DNA from: Certhia americana
Lineage: Eukaryota; Chordata; Aves; Passeriformes; Certhiidae
Reading direction: 5' to 3'
DNA: 64,000 nucleotides
Assembly: GCA_018697195.1 (NCBI GenBank)
Contig: CM031860.1
Coordinates: 59,998,861-60,062,860, forward strand
Part shown: positions 24,301 to 37,693 of the stretch, one piece after another
How positions within the stretch are numbered: position 1 is the first letter of the stretch
Layout of the letters: each line of letters starts with the position of its first letter
Translations under genes and position numbers: made by a program
The notes under the pieces: model-generated
The model's input: only the letters and a program-made list of their open reading frames with translations
What the model was told of the DNA's origin: nothing
The model's database searches: none

Positions 24301-25950
24301 AAATCTTGAATTTGCTGCTGCAGGGTTTTTTTTTTACCATACGTCAGGTCCTGTATACTCTTTAAAAATGAAAAAGGGTCTTTGGAGCTGAGTATCAAGG
24401 TGCTGTAGCTCATTGCCATCACTGAATTTTAGAATAAGCACAGTGTAAGTGCAGAGCCTTATTCATGGCCTTATGGTTACCTGTTTTTATTCTCATTATT
24501 AAGTACAAGTGAGTCAAATGAAAGTCCCTGCCCCAGTGCCAGCTTATTTGGGAAACATCTTTCATTGTGGTATCTGAGCCCCTAAGTATTCAAACCCAGA
24601 TGGAGCACTAATACCCTCACTCAACCCTTCATCTGCTCACTGAAATGTGGTGGCTTTGTTAGGCTGGTGCAACCTGAGTTCTTGCTGGGGTAGATTTCCA
24701 GCTGTGTGTGGTTCCTGAGCAGTTTCCAGTTCCCCCGAGGAAGTGGTGTCCCCATTCTCTGGTGTTTCCACAGGAAAGTGAATATCCTAGGACAGTTCTT
24801 AGTGACTGGGGAGGGAACTGTCAGTTAGAGTGGAATCCTGTGAGGATTTGGGATGTGAAGATGACATTCAGTGTCACTAGGGCAGTGCATAAGCAAGTGC
24901 AAAGCATGCAAGCCTCCTGTGGGTGTTTCTGTTGCTCTCCCAATAAGCGTTTAAAACCCCCAAACACAGCAGGTTCCATGCATAGAGCAGTGAGAGAAAA
25001 GCTCATGGGGGAGTAAAAAAGCTTTCCTTACCAAGTGTGGACCAGTGTCTGGACTCATGCAGGATTAAATCCTGTTCCAGATGCACATCAGTGTTCTCAT
25101 GCTGCCATTAAATGGTACTTCCAGAAGCACAAGGAGCGTAGAAGAGATACTGAGCAGCCTGAGGATGGATGCCCAAATATTAGGTGGTGCTGTGGGAAGT
25201 ATTTGTTTTGCTTGAAATGTACCTCATCAGCTTCACCTTGATCTCTCTAGTTGACATTTTTACCTCTTTTCCCTCCAGGTATGTACTGAGAAGTACCAAC
25301 AGTGATGTTGGAATGTGATGCAGAGAGAAACTCAAGCAGCAGCGTGTGCTGCTGTTCTCCTGGTCCCATCTCTGTGGCATCTTCTGTCTCTTCCCTTTAC
25401 TCCATACAGATGTATTTTACCCCATACAGATGTTGAAAAGTCCTAGGGAAAGGATTGTGGTTTAATGGAGTTTGCCACTAAGGGCTCTGCAGAACAGAAA
25501 GGAAGACTTTGAGACATTGCAGACCATCTTTTTTAATTCCTGCTGTCTCCTGGCAGTGAAGCAAAGTAGAATGCCAGTAAATAACAAGATTCTGCAGCAA
25601 TTTGTATTTCATGACAGAGAATTTTTCCTTCAAAGTTGCTTAATATGCCATTTTCTTTCTCCTGCTTTTGCTGTGACAGTATATTGAATTTCTCTTTCCT
25701 CCCCACTTTCAATTAATGCAAGATGAGCCTTTTTTCAAAGGCCTTGTGGGAGTCAGGCACCCATCTTTCAGCAATTTTCCATCTGAGCTGGCACCAAATT
25801 TAGACAACTCTTGAAATCTCACCCGTAGAGTTTGATGGCTAACTAAAGAGTCTTTATTGGAAACTATGATTATTGCAAAGGTTACTGGCAACAAACATTA
25901 CTTTGTTATGTCTGTGACGTGTGTGCCGTTGATTCATTACAATAATGACA
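24301..25950. other. Unique non-coding DNA
   Basis: No gene seen. The 102-codon frame at 24708-25016 has no recognisable domain. A strong acceptor-like pyrimidine tract ends in ccctccag at about 25278, but all three downstream frames close within about 40 bases. Confidence 0.55.
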
Positions 25951-26020
25951 CTCTTCACCTAGGTAGCGCTTTTCATTTGAACTGAAGGCTCAGAGTCAAT
26001 ATTTCCATTTTGCTGGTGTT
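25951..26020. repeat. Possible ancient L2/MIR-type tail relic
   Basis: The order 'tagcgcttttcat', 'ctcagagtca', 'atatttccattttgctggtg' follows the widespread amniote repeat tail 'tagcgcctttcat...ctcaaagc...attatccccattttgcagatg'. It is short and diverged, so the family cannot be fixed. A chance resemblance remains possible. Confidence 0.38.
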
Positions 26021-27787
26021 TCATATAAATCTCTGCATTTGTCATTGACAAATGAAAGAGCTTCTGAAATGTTTTCCCCATCATTTGTCTCCTGGAACAT
26101 AAAACAAACAAGGAAACCTCATGTTGTATCATGAAGAGTTGGAAAAAAAACTGGGTTTTTTTGGCTCAGAGAATGATGAAATAGCTGGGGGACATACTGG
26201 GCCCCAACTCACTGTGGGGGAAGGCAGTCAGTGCATGGATCAGGATGCCCTTTGTGGGTCCTGGGGCATTGTGTGTGGGCCTTAATAGCATTGCCTGCCC
26301 CTTGCCTTTGCAGTGCTCTGGTAGGGAGATAATGGGGTTTTACTCCTGTGCTCTCCAGCATTCACTCAAAATCAGCATGTAACAGTGAATCATTGTGACA
26401 TGATGTTCCTTTTTCAAGCACTGCAAGAGAGATATTTTCCAGATAGTGTTCAGTTTGTTTTCTTTTATTTGTGATGGGAACCACACTTGGTGTTTGCACA
26501 GTTTTAGTGTTTCCCTGCAACCGCAGATATTCAGGCTTTCATTACATGTGAACCAAATGTGTCCTTTTTCTGCCAGAATGCAGGTAAAAGAAGGAGTAAG
26601 TGTAGGAGAAGTTCTTTGGGTAAAGATTGTGTGAAGTATTTTTCATGGCACCTATGCTGAGTTTTCCTTTTGCACAGCAAAAAATACAGGATTTTCATTA
26701 TGGGTTACTCTGGAAGTAAATTTAGTAAAATTAACATAAGAGCCTAAAAGCTCTTTTTTTTGTTGTTTGTTTTTTCAAAGCATCAAGAAATCAGTTCCTA
26801 AGGACAATGCAATTTAATCTGTTTGTTGATATGTCTAAAGTTCTGTTAGAACTGCATGTGCTGGAAAGTGCACAGAAGACACACAGCCCAGGGGCAAAAC
26901 CCAAAAGTCTGGGAGGGAGGCAGAGCACTATGTTTCACCATTAGGAACTGTATAGAGAAAAAGTTTGCAAACTCTGGGATTAATTAAAAAAATAATTTCC
27001 AACATTTCTTGCAGATTGTGTCTGCTTCCCCTTCTGTCTCTGACTTTTAATGTAAAAAAGAAAAAAAATGACGTCACAGAAGTAAAAGCTACAAGAAAAC
27101 CACAAAGAAAAGTAAAAAATATACATAATTAAAAGCATGCCAGTGAATGACTGTTCTGTGGTTTCTGTAATGTGGACCCCATAGGAGGATGCAGTGTGTG
27201 AGACTGAATGCAGCTACAACTTTGGAGCTCTTTTTTCCTAACTCCAGTGTTGTGTGTCCTCAGGGCAAAAGATATTCTTCCCAAGGATGGTTTAAAAACA
27301 TTTAATGGAGTTTTTCCATGAGATGAGCTACAAATAATACCCTTCAATAAAATGAGCAAAGAGTTCATGATGGGATGCTCTTACTGAAAAGAGCCTCCAG
27401 CAACAACCACAAAAACTGGCTGTAGAGTCAGCGATGAATAGAAGCTCTTCAAAGGCCTAGAAAAATAAAATCATTCAAAGTCTAATGGGTCATATGAACC
27501 TTAGTTGCTTGCCATGAACTTGCATTACATGTCTGAGGTTTTAAAAAAACTACTGCTGCTGTTGCATTGATTCCATGGTTGTAGATTTCTTCTTCCAGCT
27601 ATGCTCTGCAGAAATTAGATTTGTACCCATCTAATCCACCCATTGCCATTTCCACACTTACTTCAAGGAATAAAAACTGCAAATTCTACATATTTTCCTC
27701 ATTTTAGTGACAGTTTTTAAAACAAAAGTGCTACAAGAAGACTGTGCTTTCTTCCAAGGTATCAGAAGTGGGGAAGGGACATGATTT
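26021..27787. other. Unique non-coding DNA
   Basis: No gene or RNA recognised. A-rich stretches lie at about 27050-27125 and a T-rich stretch at about 26754-26775. Open frames are under 80 codons and look random. Confidence 0.55.
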
Positions 27788-27880
27788 CGTGATGGTCTTG
27801 TCATTACTGGGTTAGCAGTTGGACTTGGTGATCTTAGAGGTCTTTTCTATTGATTTCAAATTGTTTCTATGATTCTATGC
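27788..27880 (+). mobile_element. CR1 LINE 3' tail
   Basis: The sequence reads 'gggttagcagttggacttggtgatcttagaggtctttt...' and closes with tttctatgattctatgc. This is the standard CR1 3' end in plus orientation, with the tandem attctatg terminus intact. Only the last 90 or so bases are present, so it is an extreme 5' truncation with no coding content. Confidence 0.85.
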
Positions 27881-30800
27881 TTAAAATGTGTGAGTGTATA
27901 TATAAATACTTAAATAATATGAACGTGGAAGGAAATTGGCCTTGATCCTTGTTTTGAGGCCACTCTTACACCTACCATGCTGCAGCTAAAAGGGCAGGTG
28001 TGACCAAACACAGAAAAAACTTTTTCTGCTTTAAAATAAACTGGGTAGGAAACAACTCAGAGAGTTTAGATGCCCTCCTTGATTTTGGTTATTTTCCTTT
28101 GAGATACTGTGATAATCAAGCCATGTTTGGAAGATAAAAAAGGAAAAGGAATATTCCATTTTTATCACTGGTGAAAAATAGTGGATTTTGAATGAAGGTT
28201 TTGCTGTGAGGGAGAATCATTGTGGGATGGTTGTCCTCTGTGAGATGACTTGTTGGGCTACTGCAGCTTGTTCTGGCAATGATCTACTCAATGAGGCTGG
28301 ACTAGCAAATGGTCATTTTTGTGGTGCTTCTCTGGGGGGAGTCATGTCGTGTTTAATGCTCTCTTAACATGGTTTTACCCCATTGGATGTCAGTGTTTCT
28401 GAAAAAAATCCAAAGAGCTTATTTCAAAAGCAAGTATAATTTAGCTTGAATGGAAAGGAAAAATATCTAATATCCTGATTTATTCCTTTTGATCTGCCTG
28501 GGCATCAAAGGGCACAAAATGTACTTTCTGGCCATATGTTATATATGTAGATTTCTGATGTTAGTGGTGCCTACAGACAGGGAAAGGAGTTCATCTGGCT
28601 CCATGGAGGCTATTAGAGGTGCTGTTGTGCATATCTATTTTACCTGGAAAGCACATTAGTACATGGGTGGAGATAGCTAGAACTTTTGGAACCAAATATG
28701 TAAACAACTGAATTTCATTTGGAACTCATTCTTCTTTTGTACATTGGAATATTTTAAGTTTTCATAGCACATTGCCTAATTTTTCCAGGATATACTCAAA
28801 CACTCTGCATAAAATGGAAGATGTCTTTGCCTCTGTCACAAGGACTGGCTTCATGTACATTGTGTGAGAGCTTTGGATGTGGTTGCTTAGATGCATATTG
28901 CTCCATTTTTGTTTGTCCTGGTTAGTTTTACATCTTCTGGTATCTTTCTCTGCTCATCTGAAAAAGAACTTTCCAGCTCAAAACAAGCACTGTTGTGCAA
29001 CTTCTTGAGAGTTGATCTGTGGTAGTTTGGAGGGGACAGGGAGAAGTTTCACAACATTGACTAGAAACAAACATGCACATCTTTTAGCTTTCTGACCCCT
29101 TTATTGGAAAAGTTAATCTCACCAGAAAAAATGCACAGTATCTTTTCAAAATAAAACAAATGTTCCTGAGCCTGTTGTTTGGTTTGTTTTTTGTTTTTGG
29201 AAATGGGTGTTGCACACAGAGTTTCAGAACTGAAATGTCTTATGTGATGTCTGGTGCTTTCAGAAGATTTGGGAGTTGAGGAAAACACGTGTGTCTGCTT
29301 TGCATAGCAGACAGTTCACAAAATGTTGTATTTATAGTCAGAGAAGCAAACAAAACTTCACCAACAACTCATCTGGATCTTGGTTATGGATTTACAATAA
29401 CCTCCAAGACAGTGAATGCTTCTGACTTCCTGCAATGCCATTGAACTCTTGTCAATCCACTCCATCCTGCAATAAATTTTATGAGTGCAGGAAGTTAGCA
29501 GTGGCTGTTCTTGAGCTTTTTATCATTAAGTACATGTTTTATAGAGGATTACAGGAGTACAGCAGGATTGAACTCTTGTGACATTTTCCTTGACTTGTGC
29601 CACCTTTTGCTCAGTATCTGATAATTGTCAGTTTTTATCAGCTACAAGAACTTCCTGTGTCACTCTCACAAATAAACCACAGCTCAGTGGTAACTGGCAG
29701 ATATGAAAACCCTGTGTAGTCTTTGAGTGCTCTTTCCTTTACACTGCCTTAAGATTCTACTGGTAGACTTTTGTATACAGAGAAAGCTCTAGGTACTAAA
29801 ATCAACATTCTGTGAATGTGGGTTTCTGAAACAGCTGTTTATGTGGATAAAGTGTTTGATAAGTTACCAGGGACAGTTTATGGGTGGTGTTTGTGCTCTC
29901 TACACGTTGTGCTAAGTGCTGTTCAAGCAGCCCTTGACTTCCAGCCAACAGATGGGGAAGTCATCAGCCATCAGATTTGAAGAACAGTTGCTTTCTGTGT
30001 TTACAAAGCCCTGTACATGATCTGTTTGTTGACAAATTGTAAACTGAATGGAAAATATCTGATGTCTTCTCTTATGTAAAACAACGTAGTAGTCAGCCTG
30101 GGGTTAATTTAAAATGCTGCAGGTCTTGTCCAGCACAGGCCTGGGGGCTGCAGCAGCTGGCTGAGAGAGGGACAGATATGTGTTGAGAGAACAGGAGCCA
30201 TCTGGAGCAACAACACAGGCCACTTTGTGACTAGGACACAAAGTACATCCTCTAAAAGCACATTTCCGAAGTCAATAATCTTAATAGGTGTAAGAATAGC
30301 ACCCCAGGTACATAAATCTTGCTAATCTCTAGTCTAATTTATGCATCTGTAACATGTAATTTGTGCTCTGCTCAGACTTGGCAGAGTTGTTGGGATAATA
30401 ATTTCTCAAAAGTAAACCATTGTGGACAATCTCTAGAAAGTATTCTGATGTGTTATTGACATCAAGTTTGGCATTGCCCTTTTTTTTTTTTTCCTTCTTC
30501 ATTGCCTAGATTCTTCAGCACATAAACACATCATCAAATTAATCCTAGCATTAAGGGGCTTATACTAGGAATGGTATTGGCTCATTATATTTAATTTATG
30601 GGTACAGAGTCACTAACGGTTTGCAACATTTCCCTGTGCTGTAATAATGCATTCCACTGTCTGAACTACTGTCCAGAGGCAGAAGTTGGTTATTGCAGAG
30701 CCTGTGTTGTGTTGAGGTATGTTTTGGATTGACTTGGTAGAGGTAAATCAGTTCAGATAAGAATTATTTAAATCACCTGCTATTAGTTTGTTACCTACTT

Positions 30801-32820
30801 TTACATATTTTTAAAAGAATTTTTAAAAGATTTAAATAGGTCGGGTAAAGTAATTTCCAACGTGACTCAAACATCATATTGCTCCCCTATAATTTCCTTT
30901 GTAATACCCACAGATATGACTGTTTCAGTCTTTCCCCTGCCAGGATCTCCAGATCAGGTAGTAAATTGTGAAGTACATAACAGAATGGTTGGCTGAGGCA
31001 GGTACAGTTGGGAGACTCAAGTTTTAGATATCTTACAAAGGGACATTTCAACACTAAAGAGGTCACACATGGTGCAGCCTGGCTTTGAATCACAACCAAG
31101 TAACAGAAGTGGAATTTCAGCCTGCTCAGCACAGTGACCACACAAACTACCAGGCAGAAAACAGCCTGGAATTTCTCAGTGGGTTCAGAAATTTCTTTTT
31201 GCAGATATTTCTGTACCTTTCTAGCAAAATGTACTACGAATGCATTACTGTAAACATGGATTTACCTTCCTCAAATAAGCTAGAAAACACCATTCTTCTG
31301 CTTTTCATGGCATTACATGTTTATTAAAAAGAAAGTAAGTCACTTTAAGTAAGAAAAAGCTCTTCTTTTTTCCCTTGATAGTTTTTTTAGGAGTAGGACA
31401 CTGCAACATCTTGGAAAATGCCACCAAGCATTACATTCTGAATGGAGATATATCAAAAGAAGTTGGTGGGCATGATAGTCAATTAAAATCCAGAAAGAAC
31501 TACAATATTACAGAGATGTATGCACAAAATAATTACATATACACAAATAAAAACACATATCTGTTATAAAAATGATTGGCAGAAAGTTTGATCCTGATAT
31601 TTCACTGCTGAGGTCAATTTTTCTACTTGACAGATGATCAAAACCTCAGTCAGAAATAACCTGCCTTTTCTCTCTTTCTCTCTCCATAAATATATATACA
31701 AACACTTACTTACTGACAGGAAAGGGATCAAGAACACAGATATTTAGTCACTACCTTGGACTCTTAGTAACATGACAAAATTTTTGAATAGCCTTTTTTC
31801 CAACCAGAAGGAGAAACCCAGATATGCACACCCCATTCTCCACTCAGTCATGAGCCATCATTTACTTCTGAAAAGTGAGTGCAAAATGCTACCAGCATGA
31901 GAAACAAATTTCTAATTTCTTCACATAGGCATGACATAATAAACATAAAGAAGTGGAAGACTAGGCCCTCCGTGTGGACAGAATCAGTTCTTTAGATGCT
32001 GTTCCCTCATGTGCCAAGTTTTTCTAGTTGTATTTCTCAGGTAATTAAGTTTTCTTATAGGAAACCTTGCTCCTTTTTCCTCCTGTCCCCTTTTTATTGT
32101 GATTGTGCCCTGAAATCCCGTGCTAAACAGAGGCAGGTATCAGGACTGATACACCTCCCTTACAAGTGAGTGAAAAATACAGATGTTTGATATCTGTGTG
32201 AGTTGAATTTCTGGTTTCATACTCATGACAGCCCCTTAACACAGAGCACAGGACTTTCTCTGGTCATTAAGTGGTCTCAGGGTTTTGGATCTGTGTCTTT
32301 AGCACCTCTTCCTTAGTGTACCCTGTGACCACAGGCTGACACATCACATCCAATTCTGCAAAAATGAACAGTTGGAGGACCAAGTAAGGCTAAATTTTCA
32401 AGTCAAAAGTGCTTATTTATTTAATGAAAGAGTGTTACATGGCAATATTTCCAAACTAAACTTTTCACTTCATGAGTATTTCTATCCAAATCTTTGGAGT
32501 TAACATTACTTTTTTATACAGCTTAAACAAACATGCTCTAAAATTATGAGAAGTTTCTGATTTGGACCTATTATGAACAGACACCATCTGCCAACCTGCC
32601 TTTTTTTTTTTTTTTTAATGATTTTTAGATTATTAACTTTGGAACAATGCTGATCATATTTCCTTCCTCATCCATTTCCTCCTAAACCTCCTTGTTCAAA
32701 CAGATGGCCTTTCTGCTAATCCTCATGTTCTTACTAAAGGAATTAGGCCATTTTCTGTAGGCATAAAAAGTATAGGAAATTACCCAGATTTTAGTCCCAC
32801 GTAGTACTGAGTGTTTCAGA
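27881..32820. other. Unique non-coding DNA
   Basis: No gene recognised in 4.9 kb. A T-rich run lies at about 30479-30492 and a poly-T at 32603-32617. The plus frames at 31085-31327 and 31375-31569 are preceded by a reasonable acceptor-like tract (tttctttttgcag, ending about 31204), but no matching donor keeps the frame open. Confidence 0.55.
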
Positions 32821-32900
32821 TGTCATCCAGCAAAGCACTTAAGCACATATTTAACTTCCAGCACCTCAGAAGGCTCATTGATATCAATAGGTTTACTCAA
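32821..32900 (+). repeat. Ancient palindromic amniote repeat relic
   Basis: The run 'atccagcaaagcacttaagcacatatttaac' followed by 'ctcattgatatcaatagg' closely follows a repeat common in turtles, crocodilians and birds. Its consensus is a foldback of 'agcaaagcacttaagcacatgcttaa' around a 'cattgacttcaatgg' centre. Here the left arm and the centre are clear; the right arm is lost or diverged. I do not assign a Repbase name. It is old and inert as a transposon. Confidence 0.6.
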
Positions 32901-35900
32901 GAATTTGGGTGGTTTAGGGCAAGAACTCTCAGCATCCTGGTGAAGGAGGAGATCAGGATGTGAGACACTAAGGGCAGACTAAGAGCAAAGACCTGCTTAT
33001 CTCCTGATCCTAGAGGTATTCTGATATTTTATGAGGAAAAGTGTGAGAGCCATGAAGTATAAGCCTAAATAATTTGCTCCTTTTGATTAGGAGTTGTGCA
33101 AGGGCTAACGAGGATTATTACTGCTCCTAGGAGACGCTACTACACATAAAAAATGTCAACAAAGAGAAGCCTGTATTTGAATAGCATTGATTTGGAAATA
33201 CAAAAGGAAAAACTGCAGCTCCACTGAGCAGGGTGGGGTAAAGAATTGAAAAGAATAAAAAAGTCAACTTTTCTTGACGTAATATTCAACTATATTTTCC
33301 CAAGGAAAAAGAAAATGTAATTTATACAGACTTTTGAACAAATTGAAACCATATACTGAAAATTGACTTATGTTTTTATGGAAAGAACAGAACATGTTTA
33401 ACAAGCACTACCTAGAGCCAGCAGCTTTTTACTATATAACTTGCAGGGTGTTTTAGTTGTACTGAGGTCAGAATATCTGTTTCCACCTTTAATCAGCTAA
33501 TTCAAGATTGCATTCAGTCTGAAAAAAATCTAATAAATCTTTTGTGCTTAATAATTTGTTATTTTCCAAATAAAAAATAGAAATAAACCACAACATATCC
33601 CTAGATTTTTAAGAAGCTAGGTTATATTTGTGAAAATATCCTTGAGTACATTAAAAAAAAAAAGACTACTTATTTAGGTAAAATGAGTATTTGAATTTTA
33701 GTGTTTCACAAATTCCTTATTCTTAACCACTGTATTTAAGCCAGATTTCATATTGCATTTGGCTGGTTTGTATTACAAAGAGATGGTTAAAAAAGAAGGC
33801 AGCAGTCCCTTAAAACTATGTGTGGCCAGAGGGGTTTCCTCACTGTAGGACCTGAGCAATATTCTGTCAGTTGTCAGTGGATATTTTATTGTGTATTTTC
33901 AAATATTGCCTTGTTGATTGCAAAAGTGAGGGAGCTAGATGTAGGTGATTTCTGGTTTTTTTTCTGTGTTGCTTCTAAGAGTTGCTGTACTTGTGCCTGT
34001 TACCTTACATGGAAAATAAATTAAAAAAAAAAAAAAAACAACTGAATGGATTCTTTGTTTGTATGGCAAATGCAATGTGAATTCATAATAGTAAATACAT
34101 TTTACTTGAAGCAGGAGCTGGATGAAATGCAGAAGCAGGATTTGACATTGGTACTGAAACTGGAACCTGACAATGTTCCCTTCCTGTGTTGCACTAGGAT
34201 GAAGAATTGCTCTTCTTTTTTGCTTTTGCTATTCCAATGTGTCTTGATTTGTTTGTTCATTCTTGAGCAATAGAGCATTTTCAGCCGGAAGAATGGAGGA
34301 TGTAGCTGGTTCATGAGTGCTGATGCCCTCCAGAGAAGCTGAAGGATTGGTTTGGATTGTTCTCAGATGGAGGGGAGAATTTGAGCCAGTCTCTTCCAAG
34401 GTCGAGGAGAAGGGTCAGATTTGTACTGGGGGTTGCAGTGTGGGGGGAGGGAGGAGTCACGGTGGGATAATTTGGACAAAAAAAAGAAAATAATAATTCT
34501 GTTTGTCCCTTTGAAGGACATGTGGTGGTCCCTATGTTCAGGAGAATCCCTTAATTCAGGGGGTGCTTTTCTGCAGGTTTGGAAAAGAAGAAAGGTTCAG
34601 GATGTGTTCTTAGGCATTCCTTCTTTTTGCTCTGTTCTAGATGGTTCCCACTTCAGAAACTTCACTCTTTTTTAATGTAATTTTGAGACATTTACTACTT
34701 CCCTGGTATCACATTGAGACTTCAGTCACCTAATGCAGGGTTGTGAATGTGGCTAGGCCAAAAATTTTAGGTATATGATGCTTCATTACTGTAGATCATA
34801 AATCATTTTGTGTCTCCAACTCAAATACACTACTTTTCTCCTTTATGCATGGTGGCTCTCTGAGCTGAACATTATTTAAGAGAAGCAGCATGGGCAGTAT
34901 ACCGCCTAAGAAATAGATTCTAAGTAGCATTTGAGAGTAATGAAGATGTCCAAGCGTATTTTATATACTGTAATTAAGATACATGTTTGCTCAGGTTAGT
35001 CCCAAGGTATCTAGAAGGATGGCATATCTTCCAGTTGCGTTCTGTAGATCTAAATTTTCACCAAATGTTTGAGCCTTTGTGCTGAAGACCCTACATTTTT
35101 CATTACCCACTTAGGTATGGAGAGAGTATAACAGTATATATAAGATGTATATATATAACATGAGAGTATTTGCATGTTTAGAACAACAGTAGCTGAAGCA
35201 CACCTATAAATGTGTTCCCACTTTCTAAAAATAGTGATTTTGCTGTAACTCGAGGGAGACTGGCCTCACAAAGCCCCACAGCCATTACTACATGTGTTTA
35301 CATCCCAAAACTATTCATAATCATTTCCATCCTGTGACTGGTTGGCAGCCACTTGGCTGGATGTCATTCAAATGCAGGGAGACAATGCAGCTTGGGGAAG
35401 CTGGACTTGAGACAGCAAAACTGCCCAAAACACTCAAATATGTAACCTGAGCATCTGAGTATATTAGCAAATTATAATGGCTAGAGCTTGAGAAGGTGGA
35501 AAATAAAATACAGACCCAATTTTTTACCTTCTAAAATGAGTCTCTCGGACTTCATGTTAGGTTTTCCCACCTTTTCCTTTTTTCCTTCCCCTTTTACTTC
35601 TCTAAGTAGTAAAGCCTTAAAAGGGTCATTGAAGTTAAGCCTTATCTGTCTTATCTTTTGTGCTACTGAATGGCTGTACTGTTAAGCCTCATCTCCACAG
35701 ATAAAACTCTACTGCCACAGAAAGCATTTATTTTCATTTTTCTTCTGTCTGAAACAATTTTTTTCTGTGGGTTTATCCCCCACCTTTGGAACATGACCTA
35801 AGGTCCATCACACTTGAAATAAATAGAGCCTGGCTCAACATAAACTGTAAATTCTGGCTTGGAAAAAAAAACAAACCAAACAACCCAACAAAACTCATCA

Positions 35901-36989
35901 GTAACAGCAACAACCAAAAAACAAACAAACAAACAAACAAAAAAAAAAAACCCAAAAAACCCCACACAGACAAAAAACTATCCAATTGTTCACCCTACAA
36001 ACAAGAAAATGACATTATTGCCCGCTTTTATTATGTTACTGTGACTAGTATGATTCTCATTGTCCATGCTCCTAAAAGGAAGGAGATAGATAAACTTGTG
36101 CTAAAAGAGATTTATTTATAGTCTTCCTGTTTGCTCAAAAAGACTCAAAATTTGACCTCAATATGCCCTAAAGTCTTTAGCCCAGGAAATGAAGTGTCCT
36201 CATGTATATATATTTTTAGATTACATGGTTTTCAGCTTCACTGAAGGACTTTTGGGGTTTTGTTCTCAGTGTTTGAGTGCTTGAGGTTAGCAGCACTACA
36301 ATGACTAATAAAATCATGGGGTTTTCTAATCAGCAAAATATAAGATTAGATTCGAACTAGAAATCCAAGCGTAAAGGATAGGGAACAGATGTATTTCACA
36401 TACTGGTTTTTTTCCTTTTCACAAACCATATCTTAAAATACTTCACAGAATTAAAAACACAGAAGAAAGTCTCACCCCAGCCCCATTTAACTGATAGCTC
36501 AGGGAAATAGTAATTAAAAAGATAAGACATGTGATGACCTCCAAGATTAGAAATGTGACCAGGGATCATTGAGACATAAAAAAAAAGAGAATATGGGTGC
36601 AATGAAGTTATATGAAGTAACATATTAGGAGATGTTCACATTCACATTGCCTTAATTCTATAAACAGGGAAAGACCACAGAACTGAGGTCAGAGCAGGTG
36701 ACAGCTACATCTGTGAGGAAAGCTGCAGGCAGTCAAGGCAGCTGGTTTGAAAAAGAAAGGAAAATGAAAAAATGGGATTGGCAGTTGTTACTAGATCATG
36801 GGATGCCTCCTTGTGACTGGGGTGATGCAGTCACAGTGTTGCTTGTTGGGCAAGATGAGTTCAAAAACCATTTTGCTCTTGTGAGTGAACACATGAACTG
36901 ATACTGATACAGCACAGGGATCCTGTTACTGTCCTGGAGTTGTACTCTGCAGGACATACCTGGATATGTGGGCATGTCACACACTATCT
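32901..36989. other. Unique non-coding DNA with A-rich runs
   Basis: No gene recognised. AATAAA at 34015-34020 is followed almost directly by a 16-A run at 34023-34038. A (AAAC)n/poly-A low-complexity patch lies at about 35916-35960. TA-rich microsatellite-like sequence lies at 35134-35159. The CR1 element that follows may extend upstream of 36990 into this block, as far as about 36690. Confidence 0.5.
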
Positions 36990-37004
36990 TTCCCCCAAGC
37001 AAAA

Positions 37005-37655
37005 TATAAGAGACAATTCACAAGCTCCAGTCTTGCTGAGGCAGGGGGAGATGATCTTCCTGTCTGCAGGAGCTGTGTCCAGGCAGAGGAGCTGTGTTCC
37101 CAGGTAAAAGAACCATGGGAGGGGGTCAGCAGACTGCACAGCACCAGGGACAACCAGAAAGGAGTTGATCAGACCTTCCCAGAGGTTCTGCAGAGAGAAT
37201 AACCTGAACCCCTAGCAGAGACAGGCAGAACCTGTGTTCCTCAGGCTGGGAGCTGGAGATTCCCATCATGCTGAAGGCTCTAAGCTGATGGCTTCTGGCA
37301 TCAGGTGGATAACTCATGTCCACTCACAGATCTGGGTATGTTCAGTGCCATAACTTCAGATGAGGGACCAGGAGAGCTCTTTCCAACAAAGCAGCCAAGG
37401 ATGGAGCAAGGAGAAAGCAGCAAGTGAGAGCAGTAGGCAAGTCCTGCTTAAGGAAGGGGATGGAGGTTCCATCTGATGACCAGACATGCTGCCTAGGGGT
37501 GTTTGGTTTTCTGCTGGGAGTTCACATCTGGGACATTGTAAAGAGGCTGCCTAGGCTTGAATGGTCCTTGAATTATTATTTCCTGCTGGTCCTCCAAAGG
37601 AGCACCCATGATACTGCCAGGGGAGATCCTGACTGCTTCAAGCACGACTACCTAA
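37005..37655 (+). pseudogene. CR1 ORF1 remnant: coiled coil and SGNH/GDSL-esterase-like domain
   Basis: CR1-family ORF1 proteins carry a coiled-coil region and an SGNH-hydrolase (esterase) domain; this is known for the family. Here the frame through 36966-37202 shows heptad-like VKEPWEGVSRLHSTRDNQ, typical of the ORF1 coiled coil. After several stops, the frame starting near 37424 shows RAVGKSCLRKGME at the place of the GDSL block (family: VGDSLLRG). The serine is kept but the preceding aspartate is lysine. Next come VHIWDIVKRLPRL and STHDTARGD at the place of the GxND block. Similarity stops near 37655 after KHDY. The two parts lie in different frames, so no functional protein can be made. 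Confidence 0.75.
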
Positions 37656-37693
37656 TCATCTGGAAAGCAGATTTGCAGGAAGAGTCCTTGGTA

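Noticed and set aside
25279..25330. Strong acceptor-like tract tttttacctcttttccctccag followed by GTATGT.
   Set aside because: All three reading frames close within about 40 bases and no donor follows that would make a coding exon.
28250..28330. 'gaggctggactagcaaatgg' considered as a CR1 3' region.
   Set aside because: Only a few bases agree with the 'ggttggactag' motif and no attctatg terminus follows.
30110..30240. A GC-richer stretch with 'ctgcagcagctggctgagag' considered as a CR1 fragment or promoter.
   Set aside because: It does not follow CR1 order, has no CpG cluster and no core promoter elements.
35773..36121. Overlapping frames on both strands (70 and 111 codons).
   Set aside because: They are created by (AAAC)n and poly-A low-complexity sequence, giving Lys/Asn/Gln runs on one strand and Phe/Leu/Val runs on the other.
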